Assembly (NCBI RefSeq): GCF_050908995.1
Contig: NC_135133.1
Location: 248,001-312,000 of the forward strand
Source: Andrena cerasifolii
Taxonomy: Eukaryota > Arthropoda > Insecta > Hymenoptera > Andrenidae
Reading direction: 5' to 3'
DNA: 64,000 bases
Numbering within the stretch: position 1 is the stretch's first letter; every line of letters starts with the position of its first letter. The notes under the pieces are model-generated. The model ran no database searches and was not told the DNA's origin. It saw only the letters and a program-made list of their open reading frames with translations. Shown here piece by piece: positions 29,436-44,845 of this stretch. Both the position numbers and the translations under genes were made by a program.

Positions 29436-32400
29436 GATATTGAAAAACCAATATTGAAAAACTTATATCGAAAAACTGATATTGCAAAACCGATATTGAA
29501 ACCGATATTAGAACCGATATTCAAAAACCGATATTGGAGAACAAATATTGAACAACTGATATTGAAAAACCGATATTGAAAAACTGATATTGAAAAAACG
29601 ATATTGAAAAACCGATATTGAATCCGATATTAGAACCGATATTCAAAAATCGATATTGGAGAACAAATATTGAACAACTGATATTGAAAAACCGATATTG
29701 AAAAACTGATATTGAAAAAACGATATTGAAAAACAAATATTGAAAAACCGATATTGAAAAACAAATATTGAAAAACCGATATTGAAAAACCGATATTGGA
29801 GAACAAATATTGAAAAACTGATATTGCAAAACCGATATTAGAACCGATATTGAAAAACCGATATTGAAAAACCAATATTGAAAAACTGATATCGAAAAAC
29901 TGATATTGAAAAACCGATATTGAAAAACCGATATTGAATCCGATATTAGAACCGATATTGAAAAACCGATATTGAATCCGATATTAGAACCGATATTCAA
30001 AAACCGATATTGGAGAACAAATATTGAAAAACTGATATTGAAAAACCGATATTGAAAAACAAATATTGAAAAACCGGTATTGAAAAAACGATATTGAAAA
30101 ACCGATATTGAAAAACCGATATTGAAAAACTTATATCGAAAAACTGATATTGCAAAACCGATATTGAAACCGATATAGAACCGATATTGAAAAACCGATA
30201 TTGAAAAACAAATATTGAAAAACTGATATTGAAAAACCGATATTGAAATACAAATATTGAAAAACCGATATTGAAAAACCGATATTGAAAAACTTATATC
30301 GAAAAACTGATATTACAAAACCGATATTGAAAAACCGATATTGGAAAACTTATATCGAAAAACTGATATTGCAAAACCGATATTGAAACCGATATTAGAA
30401 CCGATATTGAAAAACCGATATTGAAAAACAAATATTGAAAAACTGATATCGAAAAACTGATATTGAGAAACTGATATTGCAAAACCGATATTGTTCTAAA
30501 CCGATATTGAAAAACCGATATTGAAAAACCGATATTGAAAAACTTATATCGAAAAACTGATATTGCAAAACCGATATTGAAAAACCGATATTGAAAAACC
30601 GATATTGAAAAACTTATATCGAAAAACTGATATTGCAAAACCGATATTGAAACCGATATTAGAACCGATATTGAAAAACCGATATTGAAAAACAAATATT
30701 GAAAAACTGATATCGAAAAACTGATATTGAGAAACTGATATTGAAAAACAAATATTGAAAAACTGATATCGAAAAACTGATATTGAAAAACTGATATTGA
30801 AAAACCGATATTGAAGAACCGATATTAAAAAACCGATATTGAAAAACCGATATTGAAAAACTTATATCGAAAAACTGATATTGCAAAACCGATATTGAAA
30901 AACCGATATTGAAAAACCGATATTGAAAAACTTATATCGAAAAACTGATATTGCAAAACCGATATTGAAAAACCGATATTGGAAAACTTATATCGAAAAA
31001 CTAATATTGCAAAACCGATATTGAAACCGATATTAGAACCGATATTGAAAAACCGATATTGAAAAACAAATATTGAAAAACTGATATCGAAAAACTGATA
31101 TTGAGAAACTGATATTGCAAAACCGATATTGTTCTAAACCGATATTGAAAAACCGATATTGTAAAGCAAATATTGAAAACTGATATCGAAAAACTGATTT
31201 TGAAAAACCGATATTGAAAAACCGATATTGAAAAACCGATATTGACAAACCTATATCGAAAAACTGATATTGCAAAACCGATATTGAAACCGATATTAGA
31301 ACCGATATTGAAAAACCGATATTGAAAAACAAATATTGAAAAACTGATATCGAAAAACTGATATTGAGAAACTGATATTGCAAAACCGATATTGTTCTAA
31401 ACCGATATTGAAAAACCGATTTTGTAAAGCAAATATTGAAAAACTGATATCGAAAAACTGATTTGGAAAGACCGATATTGAAAAACCGATATTGAAAAAC
31501 CGATATTGACAAACCTATATCGAAAAACTGATATTGAAAACCCGACATTGAAAAACATATATAGAAAAACTGATATTGCAAAACCGATATTGAAACCGAT
31601 ATTAGAACCGATATTGAAAACCCGATTTTGAAAAACTGATATTGAAAAACCGATATTGAAAAAACGATATTGAAAAACCGATATTGAATCCGATATTAGA
31701 ACCGATATTCAAAAACCGATATTGGAGAACAAATATTGAAAAACTGATATCGAAAAACTGATATTGAAAAACAAATATTGAAAAACCGATATTGAAACCG
31801 ATATTAGAACCGATATTGAAAAACCGATATTGAAAAACAAATATTGAAAAACTGATATCGAAAAACTGATATTGAGAAACTGATATTGCAAAACCGATAT
31901 TGAAACCGATATTAGAACCGATATTGAAAAAACCATATTGAAAAACAAATATTGAAAAACTGATATCGAAAAACTGATATTGAAAAACCGATATTGAAAA
32001 ACTGATATTGAAACCGATATTAGAACCGATATTGAAAAACCGATATTGAAAAACCGATATTGAAAAACCGATATTGAATCCGATATTAGAACCGATATTC
32101 AAAAACCGATATTGGAGAACAAATATTGAAAAACCGATATTGAAAAACCGATATTGAAAAACCGATATTGAATCCGATATTAGAACCGATATTCAAAAAC
32201 CGATATTGGAGAACAAATATTGAAAAACTGATATTGAAAAACCGATATTGAAAAACAAATATTGAAAAACCGATATTGAAAAACTTATATCGAAAAACTG
32301 ATATTAAAAAACCGATATTGAAAAACCGATATTGGAAAACTTATATCGAAAAACTGATATTGCAAAACCGATATTGAAAAACCGATATTGAAAAACCGAT

Positions 32401-35400
32401 ATTGAATCCGATATTAGAACCGATATTCAAAAACCGATATTGGAGAACAAATATTGAAAAACTGATATTGAAAAACCGATATTGAAAAACTGATATTGAA
32501 AAACCGATATTGAAAAACCGATATTGAAAAACCGATATTGAATCCGATATTAGAACCGATATTTAAAAACCGATATTGGAGAACAAATATTGAAAAACTG
32601 ATATTGAAAAACCGATATTGAAAATCTGTAATTGAAAAACCGATATTGAAAAACAAATATTGAAAAACCGATATTGAAAAACAAATATTGAAAAACCGAT
32701 ATTGAAAAACCGATATTGGAGAACAAATATTGAAAAACTGATATTGCAAAACCGATATTAGAACCGATATTGAAAAACCGATATTGAAAAAACAATATTG
32801 AAAAACTTATATCGAAAAACTGATATTGCAAAACCGATATTGAAACCGATATTAGAACCGATATTGAAAAACCGATATTGAAAAACAAATATTGAAAAAC
32901 TGATATCGAAAAACTGATATTGAAAAACCGATATTGAATCCGATATTAGAACCGATATTCAAAAACCGATATTGGAGAACAAATATTGAAAAACCGATAT
33001 TGAAAAACAAATATTGAAAAACCGATATTGAAAAACCGATATTGGAGAACAAATATTGAAAAACCGATATTGAAAAACAAATATTGAAAAACCGATATTG
33101 AAAAACCGATATTGAAAAACCGATATTGAAAAACCGATATTGGAAAACTTATATCGAAAAACTAATATTGCAAAACCGATATTGAAAAACCGATATTGAA
33201 AAACCGATATTGAATCCGATATTAGAACCGATATTCAAAAACCGATATTGGAGAACAAATATTGAAAAACTGATATTGAAAAACCGATATTGAAAAACTG
33301 ATATTGAAAAACCGATATTGAAAAACCGATATTGAAAAACCGATATTGAATCCGATATTAGAACCGATATTTAAAAACCGATATTGGAGAACAAATATTG
33401 AAAAACTGATATTGAAAAACCGATATTGAAAAACTGTAATTGAAAAACCGATATTGAAAAACAAATATTGAAAAACCGATATTGAAAAACAAATATTGAA
33501 AAACCGATATTGAAAAACCGATATTGGAGAACAAATATTGAAAAACTGATATTGCAAAACCGATATTAGAACCGATATTGAAAAACCGATATTGAAAAAA
33601 CAATATTGAAAAACTTATATCGAAAAACTGATATTGCAAAACCGATATTGAAACCGATATTAGAACCGATATTGAAAAACAAATATTGAAAAACTGATAT
33701 CGAAAAACTGATATTGAAAAACCGATATTGAATCCGATATTAGAACCGATATTCAAAAACCGATATTGGAGAACAAATATTGAAAAACCGATATTGAAAA
33801 ACAAATATTGAAAAACCGATATTGAAAAACCGATATTGGAGAACAAATATTGAAAAACCGATATTGAAAAACAAATATTGAAAAACCGATATTGAAAAAC
33901 CGATATTGAAAAACCGATATTGAAAAACCGATATTGAAAAACCGATATTGAAAAACCGATATTGAAAAACAAATATTGAAAAACTGATATCGAAAAACTG
34001 ATATTGAAAAACCGATATTGAATCCGATATTAGAACCGATATTCAAAAACCGATATTGGAGAACAAATATTGAAAAACCGATATTGAAAAACAAATATTG
34101 AAAAACCGATATTGAAAAACCGATATTGGAGAACAAATATTGAAAAACCGATATTGAAAAACAAATATTGAAAAACCGATATTGAAAAACCGATATTGAA
34201 AAACCGATATTGAAAAACCGATATTGAAAAACCGATATTGAAAAACCGATATTGGAAAACTTATATCGAAAAACTAATATTGCAAAACCGATATTGAAAC
34301 CGATATTAGAACCGATATTGAAAAACCGATATTGAAAAACCGATATTGGAAAACTTATATCGAAAAACTGATATTGCAAAACCGATATTGAAACCGATAT
34401 TAGAACCGATATTGAAAAACCGATATTGAAAAACAAATATTGAAAAACCGATATTGAAAAACAAATTTTGAAAAACCGATATTGAAAAACCGATATTGAA
34501 AAACCGATATTGAAAAACCGATATTGAAAAACCGATATTGGAAAACTTATATCGAAAAACTGATATTGCAAAACCGATATTGAAGCCGATATTAGAACCG
34601 ATATTGAAAAACCGATATTGAAAAACCGATATTGAAAAAGTGATATTGAAAAACCGATATTGAAAAACTGATATTGAAAAACCGATATTGAAAAACCGAT
34701 ATTGAATCCGATATTAGAACCGATATTCAAAAACCGATATTGGAGAACAAGTATTGAAAAACTGATATTGAAAAACCGATATTGAAAAACAAATATTGAA
34801 AAACTGATATCGAAAAACTGATATTGAAAAACCGATATTGAATCCGATATTAGAACCGATATTCAAAAACCGATATTGGAGAACAAATATTGAAAAACCG
34901 ATATTGAAAAACAAATATTGAAAAACCGATATTGAAAAACCGATATTGGAGAACAAATATTGAAAAACCGATATTGAAAAACAAATATTGAAAAACCGAT
35001 ATTGAAAAACCGATATTGAAAAACCGATATTGAAAAACCGATATTGGAAAACTTATATCGAAAAACTGATATTGCAAAACCGATATTGAAGCCGATATTA
35101 GAACCGATATTGAAAAACCGATATTGAAAAACAAATATTGAAAAACTGATATCGAAAAACTGATATTGAAAAACCGATATTGAATCCGATATTAGAACCG
35201 ATATTCAAAAACCGATATTGGAGAACAAATATTGAAAAACCGATATTGAAAAACAAATATTGAAAAACCGATATTGAAAAACCGATATTGGAGAACAAAT
35301 ATTGAAAAACTGATATTGCAAAACTTATATCGAAAAACTGATATTGCAAAACCGATATTGAAACCGATATTAGAACCGATATTGAAAAACCGATATTGAA

Positions 35401-38400
35401 AAACAAATATTGAAAAACTGATATCGAAAAACTGATATTGAAAAACCGATATTGAATCCGATATTAGAACCGATATTCAAAAACCGATATTGGAGAACAA
35501 ATATTGAAAAACCGATATTGAAAAACAAATATTGAAAAACCGATATTGAAAAACCGATATTGGAGAACAAATATTGAAAAACCGATATTGAAAAACAAAT
35601 ATTGAAAAACCGATATTGAAAAACCGATATTGAAAAACCGATATTGAAAAACCGATATTGAAAAACCGATATTGGAAAACTTATATCGAAAAACTAATAT
35701 TGCAAAACCGATATTGAAACCGATATTAGAACCGATATTGAAAAACCGATATTGAAAAACAAATATTGAAAAACTGATATCGAAAAACTGATATTGAAAA
35801 ACCGATATTGAATCCGATATTAGAACCGATATTCAAAAACCGATATTGGAGAACAAATATTGAAAAACCGATATTGAAAAACAAATATTGAAAAACCGAT
35901 ATTGAAAAACCGATATTGGAGAACAAATATTGAAAAACTGATATTGCAAAACCGATATTAGAACCGATATTAGAACCGATATTGAAAAACCGATATTGAA
36001 AAACAAATATTGAAAAACTGATATCGAAAAACTGATATTGAAAAACCGATATTGAATCCGATATTAGAACCGATATTCAAAAACCGATATTGGAGAACAA
36101 ATATTGAAAAACCGATATTGAAAAACAAATATTGAAAAACCGAGATTGAAAACCGATATTGGAGAACAAATATTGAAAAACCGATATTGAAAAACAAATA
36201 TTGAAAAACCGATATTGAAAAACCGATATTGAAAAACCGATATTGAAAAACCGATATTGAAAAACCGATATTGGAAAACTTATATCGAAAAACTAATATT
36301 GCAAAACCGATATTGAAACCGATATTAGAACCGATATTGAAAAACCGATATTGAAAAACAAATATTGAAAAACTGATATCGAAAAACTGATATTGAGAAA
36401 CTGATATTGCAAAACCGATATTGTTCTAAACCAATATTGAAAAACCGATATTGTAAAGCAAATATTGAAAAACTGATATCGAAAAACTGATTTTGAAAAA
36501 CCGATATTGAAAAACCGATATTGACAAACCTATATCGAAAAACTGATATTGCAAAACCGATATTGAAACCGATATTAGAACCGATATTGAAAAACCGATA
36601 TTGAAAAACAAATATTGAAAAACTGATATCGAAAAACTGATATTGAGAAACTGATATTGCAAAACCGATATTGTTCTAAACCGATATTGAAAAACCGATT
36701 TTGTAAAGCAAATATTGAAAAACTGATATCGAAAAACTGATTTGGAAAAACCGATATTGAAAAACCGATATTGAAAAACCGATATTCACAAACCTATATC
36801 GAAAAACTGATATTGAAAAACCGATATTGAAAAACATATATCGAAAAACTGATATTGCAAAACCGATATTGAAACCGATATTAGAACCGATATTGAAAAA
36901 CCGATATTGAAAAACAAATATTGAAAAACTGATATTGAAAAACTGATATTGAAAAACCGATATTGAAAAACCGATATTGGAAAACTTATATCGAAAAACT
37001 GATATTGCAAAACCGATATTGAAACCGATATTAGAACCGATATTGAAAAACCGATATTGAAAAACAAATATTGAAAAACTGATATCGAAAAACTGATATC
37101 GAAAAACTGATATTGAAAAACCGATATTGAATCCGATATTAGAACCGATATTCAAAAACCGATATTGGAGAACAAATATTGAAAAACCGATATTGAAAAA
37201 CAAATATTGAAAAACCGATATTGAAAAACCGATATTGGAGAACAAATATTGAAAAACCGATATTGAAAAACAAATATTGAAAAACCGATATTGAAAAACC
37301 GATATTGAAAAACCGATATTGGAAAACTTATATCGAAAAACTGATATTGCAAAACCGATATTGAAGCCGATATTCGAACCGATATTGAAAAACCGATATT
37401 GAAAAAGTGATATTGAAAAACCGATATTGAAAAACTTATATTGCAAAACCGATATTGAAGCCGATATTAGAACCGATATTGAAAAACCGATATTGAAAAA
37501 CCGATATTGAAAAAGTGATATTGAAAAACCGATATTGAAAAACTTATATTGCAAAACCGATATTGAAACCGATATTAGAACCGATATTGAAAAAACCATA
37601 TTGAAAAACAAATATTGAAAAACTGGTATCGAAAAACTGATATTGAAAAACCGATATTGAAAAACTGATATTGAAACCGATATTAGAACCGATATTGAAA
37701 AACCGATATTGAAAAACCGATATTGAATCCGATATTAGAACCGATATTCAAAAACCGATATTGGAGAACAAATATTGAAAAACTGATATTGAAAAACCGA
37801 TATTGAAAAACTGATATTGAAAAACCGATATTGAAAAACCGATATTGAAAAACCGATATTGAATCCGATATTAGAACCGATATTCAAAAACCGATATTGG
37901 AGAACAAATATTGAAAAACTGATATCGAAAAACTGATATTGAAAAACAAATATTGAAAAACCGATATTGAAACCGATATTAGAACCGATATTGAAAAACC
38001 GATATTGAAAAACAAATATTGAAAAACTGATATCGAAAAACTGATATTGAAAAACCGATATTGAAAAACTGATATTGAAACCGATATTAGAACCGATATT
38101 GAAAAACCGATATTGAAAAACCGATATTGAATCCGATATTAGAACCGATATTCAAAAACCGATATTGGAGAACAAATATTGAAAAACTGATATTGAAAAA
38201 CCGATATTGAAAAAGTGATATTGAAAAACCGATATTGAAAAACTTATATTGCAAAACCGATATTGAAACCGATATTAGAACCGATATTGAAAAAACCATA
38301 TTGAAAAACAAATATTGAAAAACTGATATCGAAAAACTGATATTGAAAAACCGATATTGAAAAACTGATATTGAAACCGATATTAGAACCGATATTGAAA

Positions 38401-41337
38401 AACCGATATTGAAAAACCGATATTGAATCCGATATTAGAACCGATATTCAAAAACCGATATTGGAGAACAAATATTGAAAAACTGATATTGAAAAACCGA
38501 TATTGAAAAACTGATATTGAAAAACCGATATTGAAAAACCGATATTGAAAAACCGATATTGAATCCGATATTAGAACCGATATTCAAAAACCGATATTGG
38601 AGAACAAATATTGAAAAACTGATATCGAAAAACTGATATTGAAAAACAAATATTGAAAAACCGATATTGAAACCGATATTGAAAAACCGATATTGAAAAA
38701 CAAATATTGAAAAACTGATATCGAAAAACTGATATTGAGAAACTGATATTGCAAAACCGATATTGTTCTAAACCGATATTGAAAAACCGGTTTTGTAAAG
38801 CAAATATTGAAAAACTGATATCGAAAAACTGATTTGGAAAAACCGATATTGAAAAACCGATATTGAAAAACCGATATTGACAAACCTATATCGAAAAACT
38901 GATATTGAAAAACCGATATTGAAAAACATATATCGAAAAACTGATATTGCAAAACCGATATTGAAACCGATATTGAAAAACAAATATTGAAAAACTGATA
39001 TCGAAAAACTGATATTGAAAAACCGATATTGAAAAACCGATATTGAATCCGATATTAGAACCGATATTCAAAAGCCGATATTGGAGAACAAATATTGAAA
39101 AACTGATATTGAAAAACCGATATTGAAAAACAAATATTGAAAAACCGGTATTGAAAAAACGATATTGAAAAACCGATATTGAAAAACCGATATTGAAAAA
39201 CTTATATCGAAAAACTGATATTGCAAAACCGATATTGAAACCGATATAGAACCGATATTGAAAAACCGATATTGAAAAACAAATATTGAAAAACTGATAT
39301 TGAAAAACCGATATTGAAAAACAAATATTGAAAAACTGATATCGAAAAACTGATATTGAAAAACTGATATTGAAAAACCGATATTGAAGAACCGATATTG
39401 AAAAACCGATATTGAAAAACCGATATTGAAAAACCTATATCGAAAAACTGATATTGAAAAACCGATATTGAAAAACATATATCGAAAAACTGATATTGCA
39501 AAACCGATATTGAAACCGATATAGAACCGATATTGAAAAACCGATATTGAAAAACAAATATTGAAAAACTGATATTGAAAAACCGATATTGAAATACAAA
39601 TATTGAAAAACCGATATTGAAAAACCGATATTGAAAAACTTATATCGAAAAACTGATATTACAAAACCGATATTGAAAAACCGATATTGGAAAACTTATA
39701 TCGAAAAACTGATATTGCAAAACCGATATTGAAACCGATATTAGAACCGATATTGAAAAACCGATATTGACAAACAAATATTGAAAAACTGATATCGAAA
39801 AACTGATATTGAGAAACTGATATTGCAAAACCGATATTGTTCTAAACCGATATTGAAAAACCGATATTGAAAAACTTATATCGAAAAACTGATATTGCAA
39901 AACCGATATTGAAAAACCGATATTGAAAAACTTATATCGAAAAACTGATATTGCAAAACCGATATTGAAAAACCGATATTGGAAAACTTATATCGAAAAA
40001 CTGATATTGCAAAACCGATATTGAAACCGATATTAGAACCGATATTGAAAAACCGATATTGAAAAACAAATATTGAAAAACTGATATCGAAAAACTGATA
40101 TTGAGAAACTGATATTGCAAAACCGATATTGTTCTAAACCGATATTGAAAAACCGATTTTGTAAAGCAAATATTGAAAAACTGATATCGAAAAACTGATT
40201 TGGAAAAACCGATATTGAAAAACCGATATTGAAAAACCGATATTGACAAACCTATATCGAAAAACTGATATTGAAAAACCGATATTGAAAAACATATATC
40301 GAAAAACTGATATTGCAAAACCGATATTGAAACCGATATTAGAACCGATATTGAAAAACAAATATTGAAAAACTGATATCGAAAAACTGATATTGAAAAA
40401 CCGATATTGAAAAACCGATATTGAATCCGATATTAGAACCGATATTGAAAAACCGATATTGAATCCGATATTAGAACCGATATTCAAAAACCGATATTGG
40501 AGAACAAATATTGAAAAACTGATATTGAAAAACCGATATTGAAAAACAAATATTGAAAAACGGTATTGAAAAACTTATATCGAAAAACTGATATTGCAAA
40601 ACCGATATTGAAACCGATATTAGAACCGATATTGAAAAACCGATATTGAAAAACAAATATTGAAAAACTGATATCGAAAAACTGATATTGAGAAACTGAT
40701 ATTGAAAAACAAATATTGAAAAACTGATATCGAAAAACTGATATTGAGAAACTGATATTGCAAAACCGATATTGAAAAACCGATATTGAAAAACTTATAT
40801 CGAAAAACTGATATTGCAAAACCGATATTGAAAAACCGATATTGGAAAACTTATATCGAAAAACTGATATTGCAAAACCGATATTGAAACCGATATATAA
40901 CCGATATTGAAAAACCGATATTGAAAAACAAATATTGAAAAACTGATATTGAAAAACCGATATTGAAATACAAATATTGAAAAACCGATATTGAAAAACC
41001 GATATTGAAAAACTTATATCGAAAAACTGATATTACAAAACCGATATTGAAAAACCGATATTGGAAAACTTATATCGAAAAACTGATATTGCAAAACCGA
41101 TATTGAAACCGATATTAGAACCGATATTGAAAAACCGATATTGAAAAACAAATATTGAAAAACTGATATCGAAAAACTGATATTGAGAAACTGATATTGC
41201 AAAACCGATATTGTTCTAAACCGATATTGAAAAACCGATATTGTAAAGCAAATATTGAAAAACTAATATCGAAAAACTGATTTTGAAAAACCGATATTGA
41301 AACCGATATTAGAACCGATATTCAAAAACCGATATTG
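29122..41337 (+). repeat. Type A satellite domain, second block (A2)
   Basis: Type A unit composition resumes abruptly after B1. The first 314 bp (to 29,435) resemble the A-type stretch near 15,127-15,440. From 29,436 on the block is the second copy of 14,850-26,751, unit for unit. A2 is therefore best read as a by-product of the 14.6 kb duplication and not as an independent domain. The right edge corresponds exactly to the A1/B1 edge shifted by 14,586 bp. Confidence 0.85.
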
Positions 41338-43707
41338 AAACCGATATTGAAACCGATATTGAAAAACCAATATTGAAAAACAGATATTGAAAAAGCGATA
41401 TTGAAAAACCAATATTGAAAAACTGATATCGAAAAACCCGATTTTGAAGAACCGATTTTGAAAAACAGATATGGAACCGATATTGAAACCGATATTGAAA
41501 CCGATATTGAAACCGATATCGGAACCAATATTGAAAAACCGATTTTGAAAAACCGATATTGAAAAACCGATATTGAAAAACGGATATCGAAATACTGATA
41601 TTGCAAAACCGATATTTAAAAACCGATATTCAAAAACCGATATTGAAAAAGCGATATTGAAAATCCGATATTGAAACGGATATTAGAACCGATATTGAAA
41701 AACCGATATTGAAACCGATATTAGAACCGATTTTGAAAAACCGATATTGAAGAACCGATATTGAAGAACCGATATTGAAAAACCGATATGGAACCGATAT
41801 TGAAACCGAAATTGAAACCGATATTGAAACCGATATTGAAACCGATATTGAAAAACCGATATTGAAAAACCAATATTGAAAAACAGATATTGAAAAAGCG
41901 ATATTGAAAAACCAATATTGAAAAACTGATATCGAAAAACTGATATTGGAAAGCTGATGTTGAAAAACCGATATTGAAACCGATATTAGAACCGATATTC
42001 AAAAACCGATATTCAAAAACCGATATTGAAACCGATATTGAAACCGATATTGAAAAACCGATATTGAAACCGATATTGAAACCGATATTGGAACCAATAT
42101 TGAAAAACCGATTTTGAAAAACCGATATTGAAAAACAAATATTGAAAACCCGATTTTGAAGAACCGATATTGAAAAACCGATATTGAAAAACCGATATTG
42201 AAAAACCGATATGGAACCGATATTGAAACCGAAATTGAAACCGATATTGGAACCAATTTTGAAAAACCGATTTTGAAAAACCGATATTGAAAAACCGATA
42301 TTGAAACCGATATTAGAACCGATATTGAAAAACCGATATTGAAAAACGGATATCGAAAAACTGATATTGCAAAACCGATATTTAAAAACCGATATTCAAA
42401 AACCGATATTGAAAAAGCGATATTGAAAATCCGATATTGAAACGGATATTAGAACCGATATTGAAAAACCGATATTGAAAAGCCGATATTGAAACCGATA
42501 TTAGAACCGATTTTGAAAAACCGATATTGAAGAACCGATATTGAAGAACCGATATTGAAAAACCGATATGGAAACGATATTGAAACCGAAATTGAAACCG
42601 ATATTGAAACCGATATTGAAACCGATATTGAAAAACCGATATTGAAAAACCAATATTGAAAAACAGATATTGAAAAAGCGATATTGAAAAACCAATATTG
42701 AAAAACTGATATCGAAAAACTGATATTGGAAAACTGATGTTGAAAAACCGATATTGAAACCGATATTAGAACCGATATTCAAAAACCGATATTGAAACCG
42801 ATATTGAAACCGATATTGAAACCGATATTGAAAAACCGATATTGAAAAACCAATATTGAAAAACAGATATTGAAAAAGCGATATTGAAAAACGAATATTG
42901 AAAAACTGATATCGAAAAACCCGATTTTGAAGAACCGATATTGAAAAACAGATATGGAACCGATATTGAAACCGATATTGAAACCGATATTGAAACCGAT
43001 ATTGGAACCAATATTGAAAAACCGATTTTGAAAAACCAATATTGAAAAACAAATATTGAAAACCCGATTTTGAAGAACCGATATTGAAAAACCGATATTG
43101 AAAAACCGATATTGAAGAACCGATATTCAAAAACCGATATTGAAACCAATATTAGAACCGATATTCAAAAACCGATATTGCAAACCCGATATTGAAAAAC
43201 CGATATTGAAAAACGGATATCGAAAAACTGATATTGCAAAACCGATATTTAAAAACCGATATTCAAAAACCGATATTGAAAAAGCGATATTGAAAATCCG
43301 ATATTGAAACGGATATTAGAACCGATATTGAAAAACCGATATTGAAAAACCGATATTGAAACCGATATTAGAACCGATTTTGAAAAACCGATATTGAAAC
43401 CGATATTGAAACCGATATTGAAAAACCGATATTGAAAAACCAATATTGAAAAACAGATATTGAAAAAGCGATATTGAAAAACCAATATTGAAAAACTGAT
43501 ATCGAAAAACTGATATTGGAAAACTGATGTTGAAAAACCGATATTGAAACCGATATTAGAACCGATATTCAAAAACCGATATTGAAACCGATATTGAAAC
43601 CGATATTGAAACCGATATTGAAACCGATATTGAAAAACCGATATTGAAAAACCAATATTGAAAAACAGATATTGAAAAAGCGATATTGAAAAACCAATAT
43701 TGAAAAA
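29436..43707 (+). repeat. 14.3 kb duplicated segment, copy 2
   Basis: This is the second copy of 14,850-29,121. It keeps private variants of copy 1, such as AAAATCGATATTGG near 29,650 (15,064 in copy 1) and the GAAACCAATATTAG word near 43,144 (28,558 in copy 1). The near-identity implies either a very recent duplication, active homogenisation, or a misassembly that repeated one segment. Sequence alone cannot decide between these. Confidence 0.92.
41870..43309 (+). repeat. 1.44 kb B-type HOR segment, copy 1 (offset 2,976)
   Basis: This segment matches 44,846-46,285 at a constant offset of 2,976 bp, including the rare GAAACCAATATTAG word near 43,144 and 46,120. The left limit is CCAATATTG here against CAAATATTG. 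The right limit is AAACGG here against AAAAACC in copy 2. About 41,310-43,707 is also the distal part of the 14.6 kb duplication. Confidence 0.8.
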
Positions 43708-44845
43708 CTGATATCGAAAAACTGATATTGGAAAGCTGATGTTGAAAAACCGATATTGAAACCGATATTAGAACCGATATTCAAAAACCGATATTCAAAA
43801 ACCGATATTGAAACCGATATTGAAACCGATATTGAAAAACCGATATTGAAACCGATATTGAAACCGATATTGGAACCAATATTGAAAAACCGATTTTGAA
43901 AAACCGATATTGAAAAACAAATATTGAAAACCCGATTTTGAAGAACCGATATTGAAAAACCGATATTGAAAAACCGATATTGAAAAACCGATATGGAACC
44001 GATATTGAAACCGAAATTGAAACCGATATTGGAACCAATTTTGAAAAACCGATTTTGAAAAACCGATATTGAAAAACCGATATTGAAACCGATATTAGAA
44101 CCGATATTGAAAAACCGATATTGAAAAACGGATATCAAAAAACTGATATTGCAAAACCGATATTTAAAAACCGATATTCAAAAACCGATATTGAAAAAGC
44201 GATATTGAAAATCCGATATTGAAACGGATATTAGAACCGATATAGAAAAACCGATATTGAAAAGCCGATATTGAAACCGATATTAGAACCGATTTTGAAA
44301 AACCGATATTGAAGAACCGATATTGAAGAACCGATATTGAAGAACCGATATTGAAAAACCGATATGGAAACGATATTGAAACCGAAATTGAAACCGATAT
44401 TGAAACCGATATTGAAACCGATATTGAAAAACCGATATTGAAAAACCAATATTGAAAAACAGATATTGAAAAAGCGATATTGAAAAACCAATATTGAAAA
44501 ACTGATATCGAAAAACTGATATTGGAAAACTGATGTTGAAAAACCGATATTGAAACCGATATTAGAACCGATATTCAAAAACCGATATTGAAACCGATAT
44601 TGAAACCGATATTGAAACCGATATTGAAAAACCGATATTGAAAAACCAATATTGAAAAACAGATATTGAAAAAGCGATATTGAAAAACGAATATTGAAAA
44701 ACTGATATCGAAAAACCCGATTTTGAAGAACCGATATTGAAAAACAGATATGGAACCGATATTGAAACCGATATTGAAACCGATATTGAAACCGATATTG
44801 GAACCAATATTGAAAAACCGATTTTGAAAAACCGATATTGAAAAA

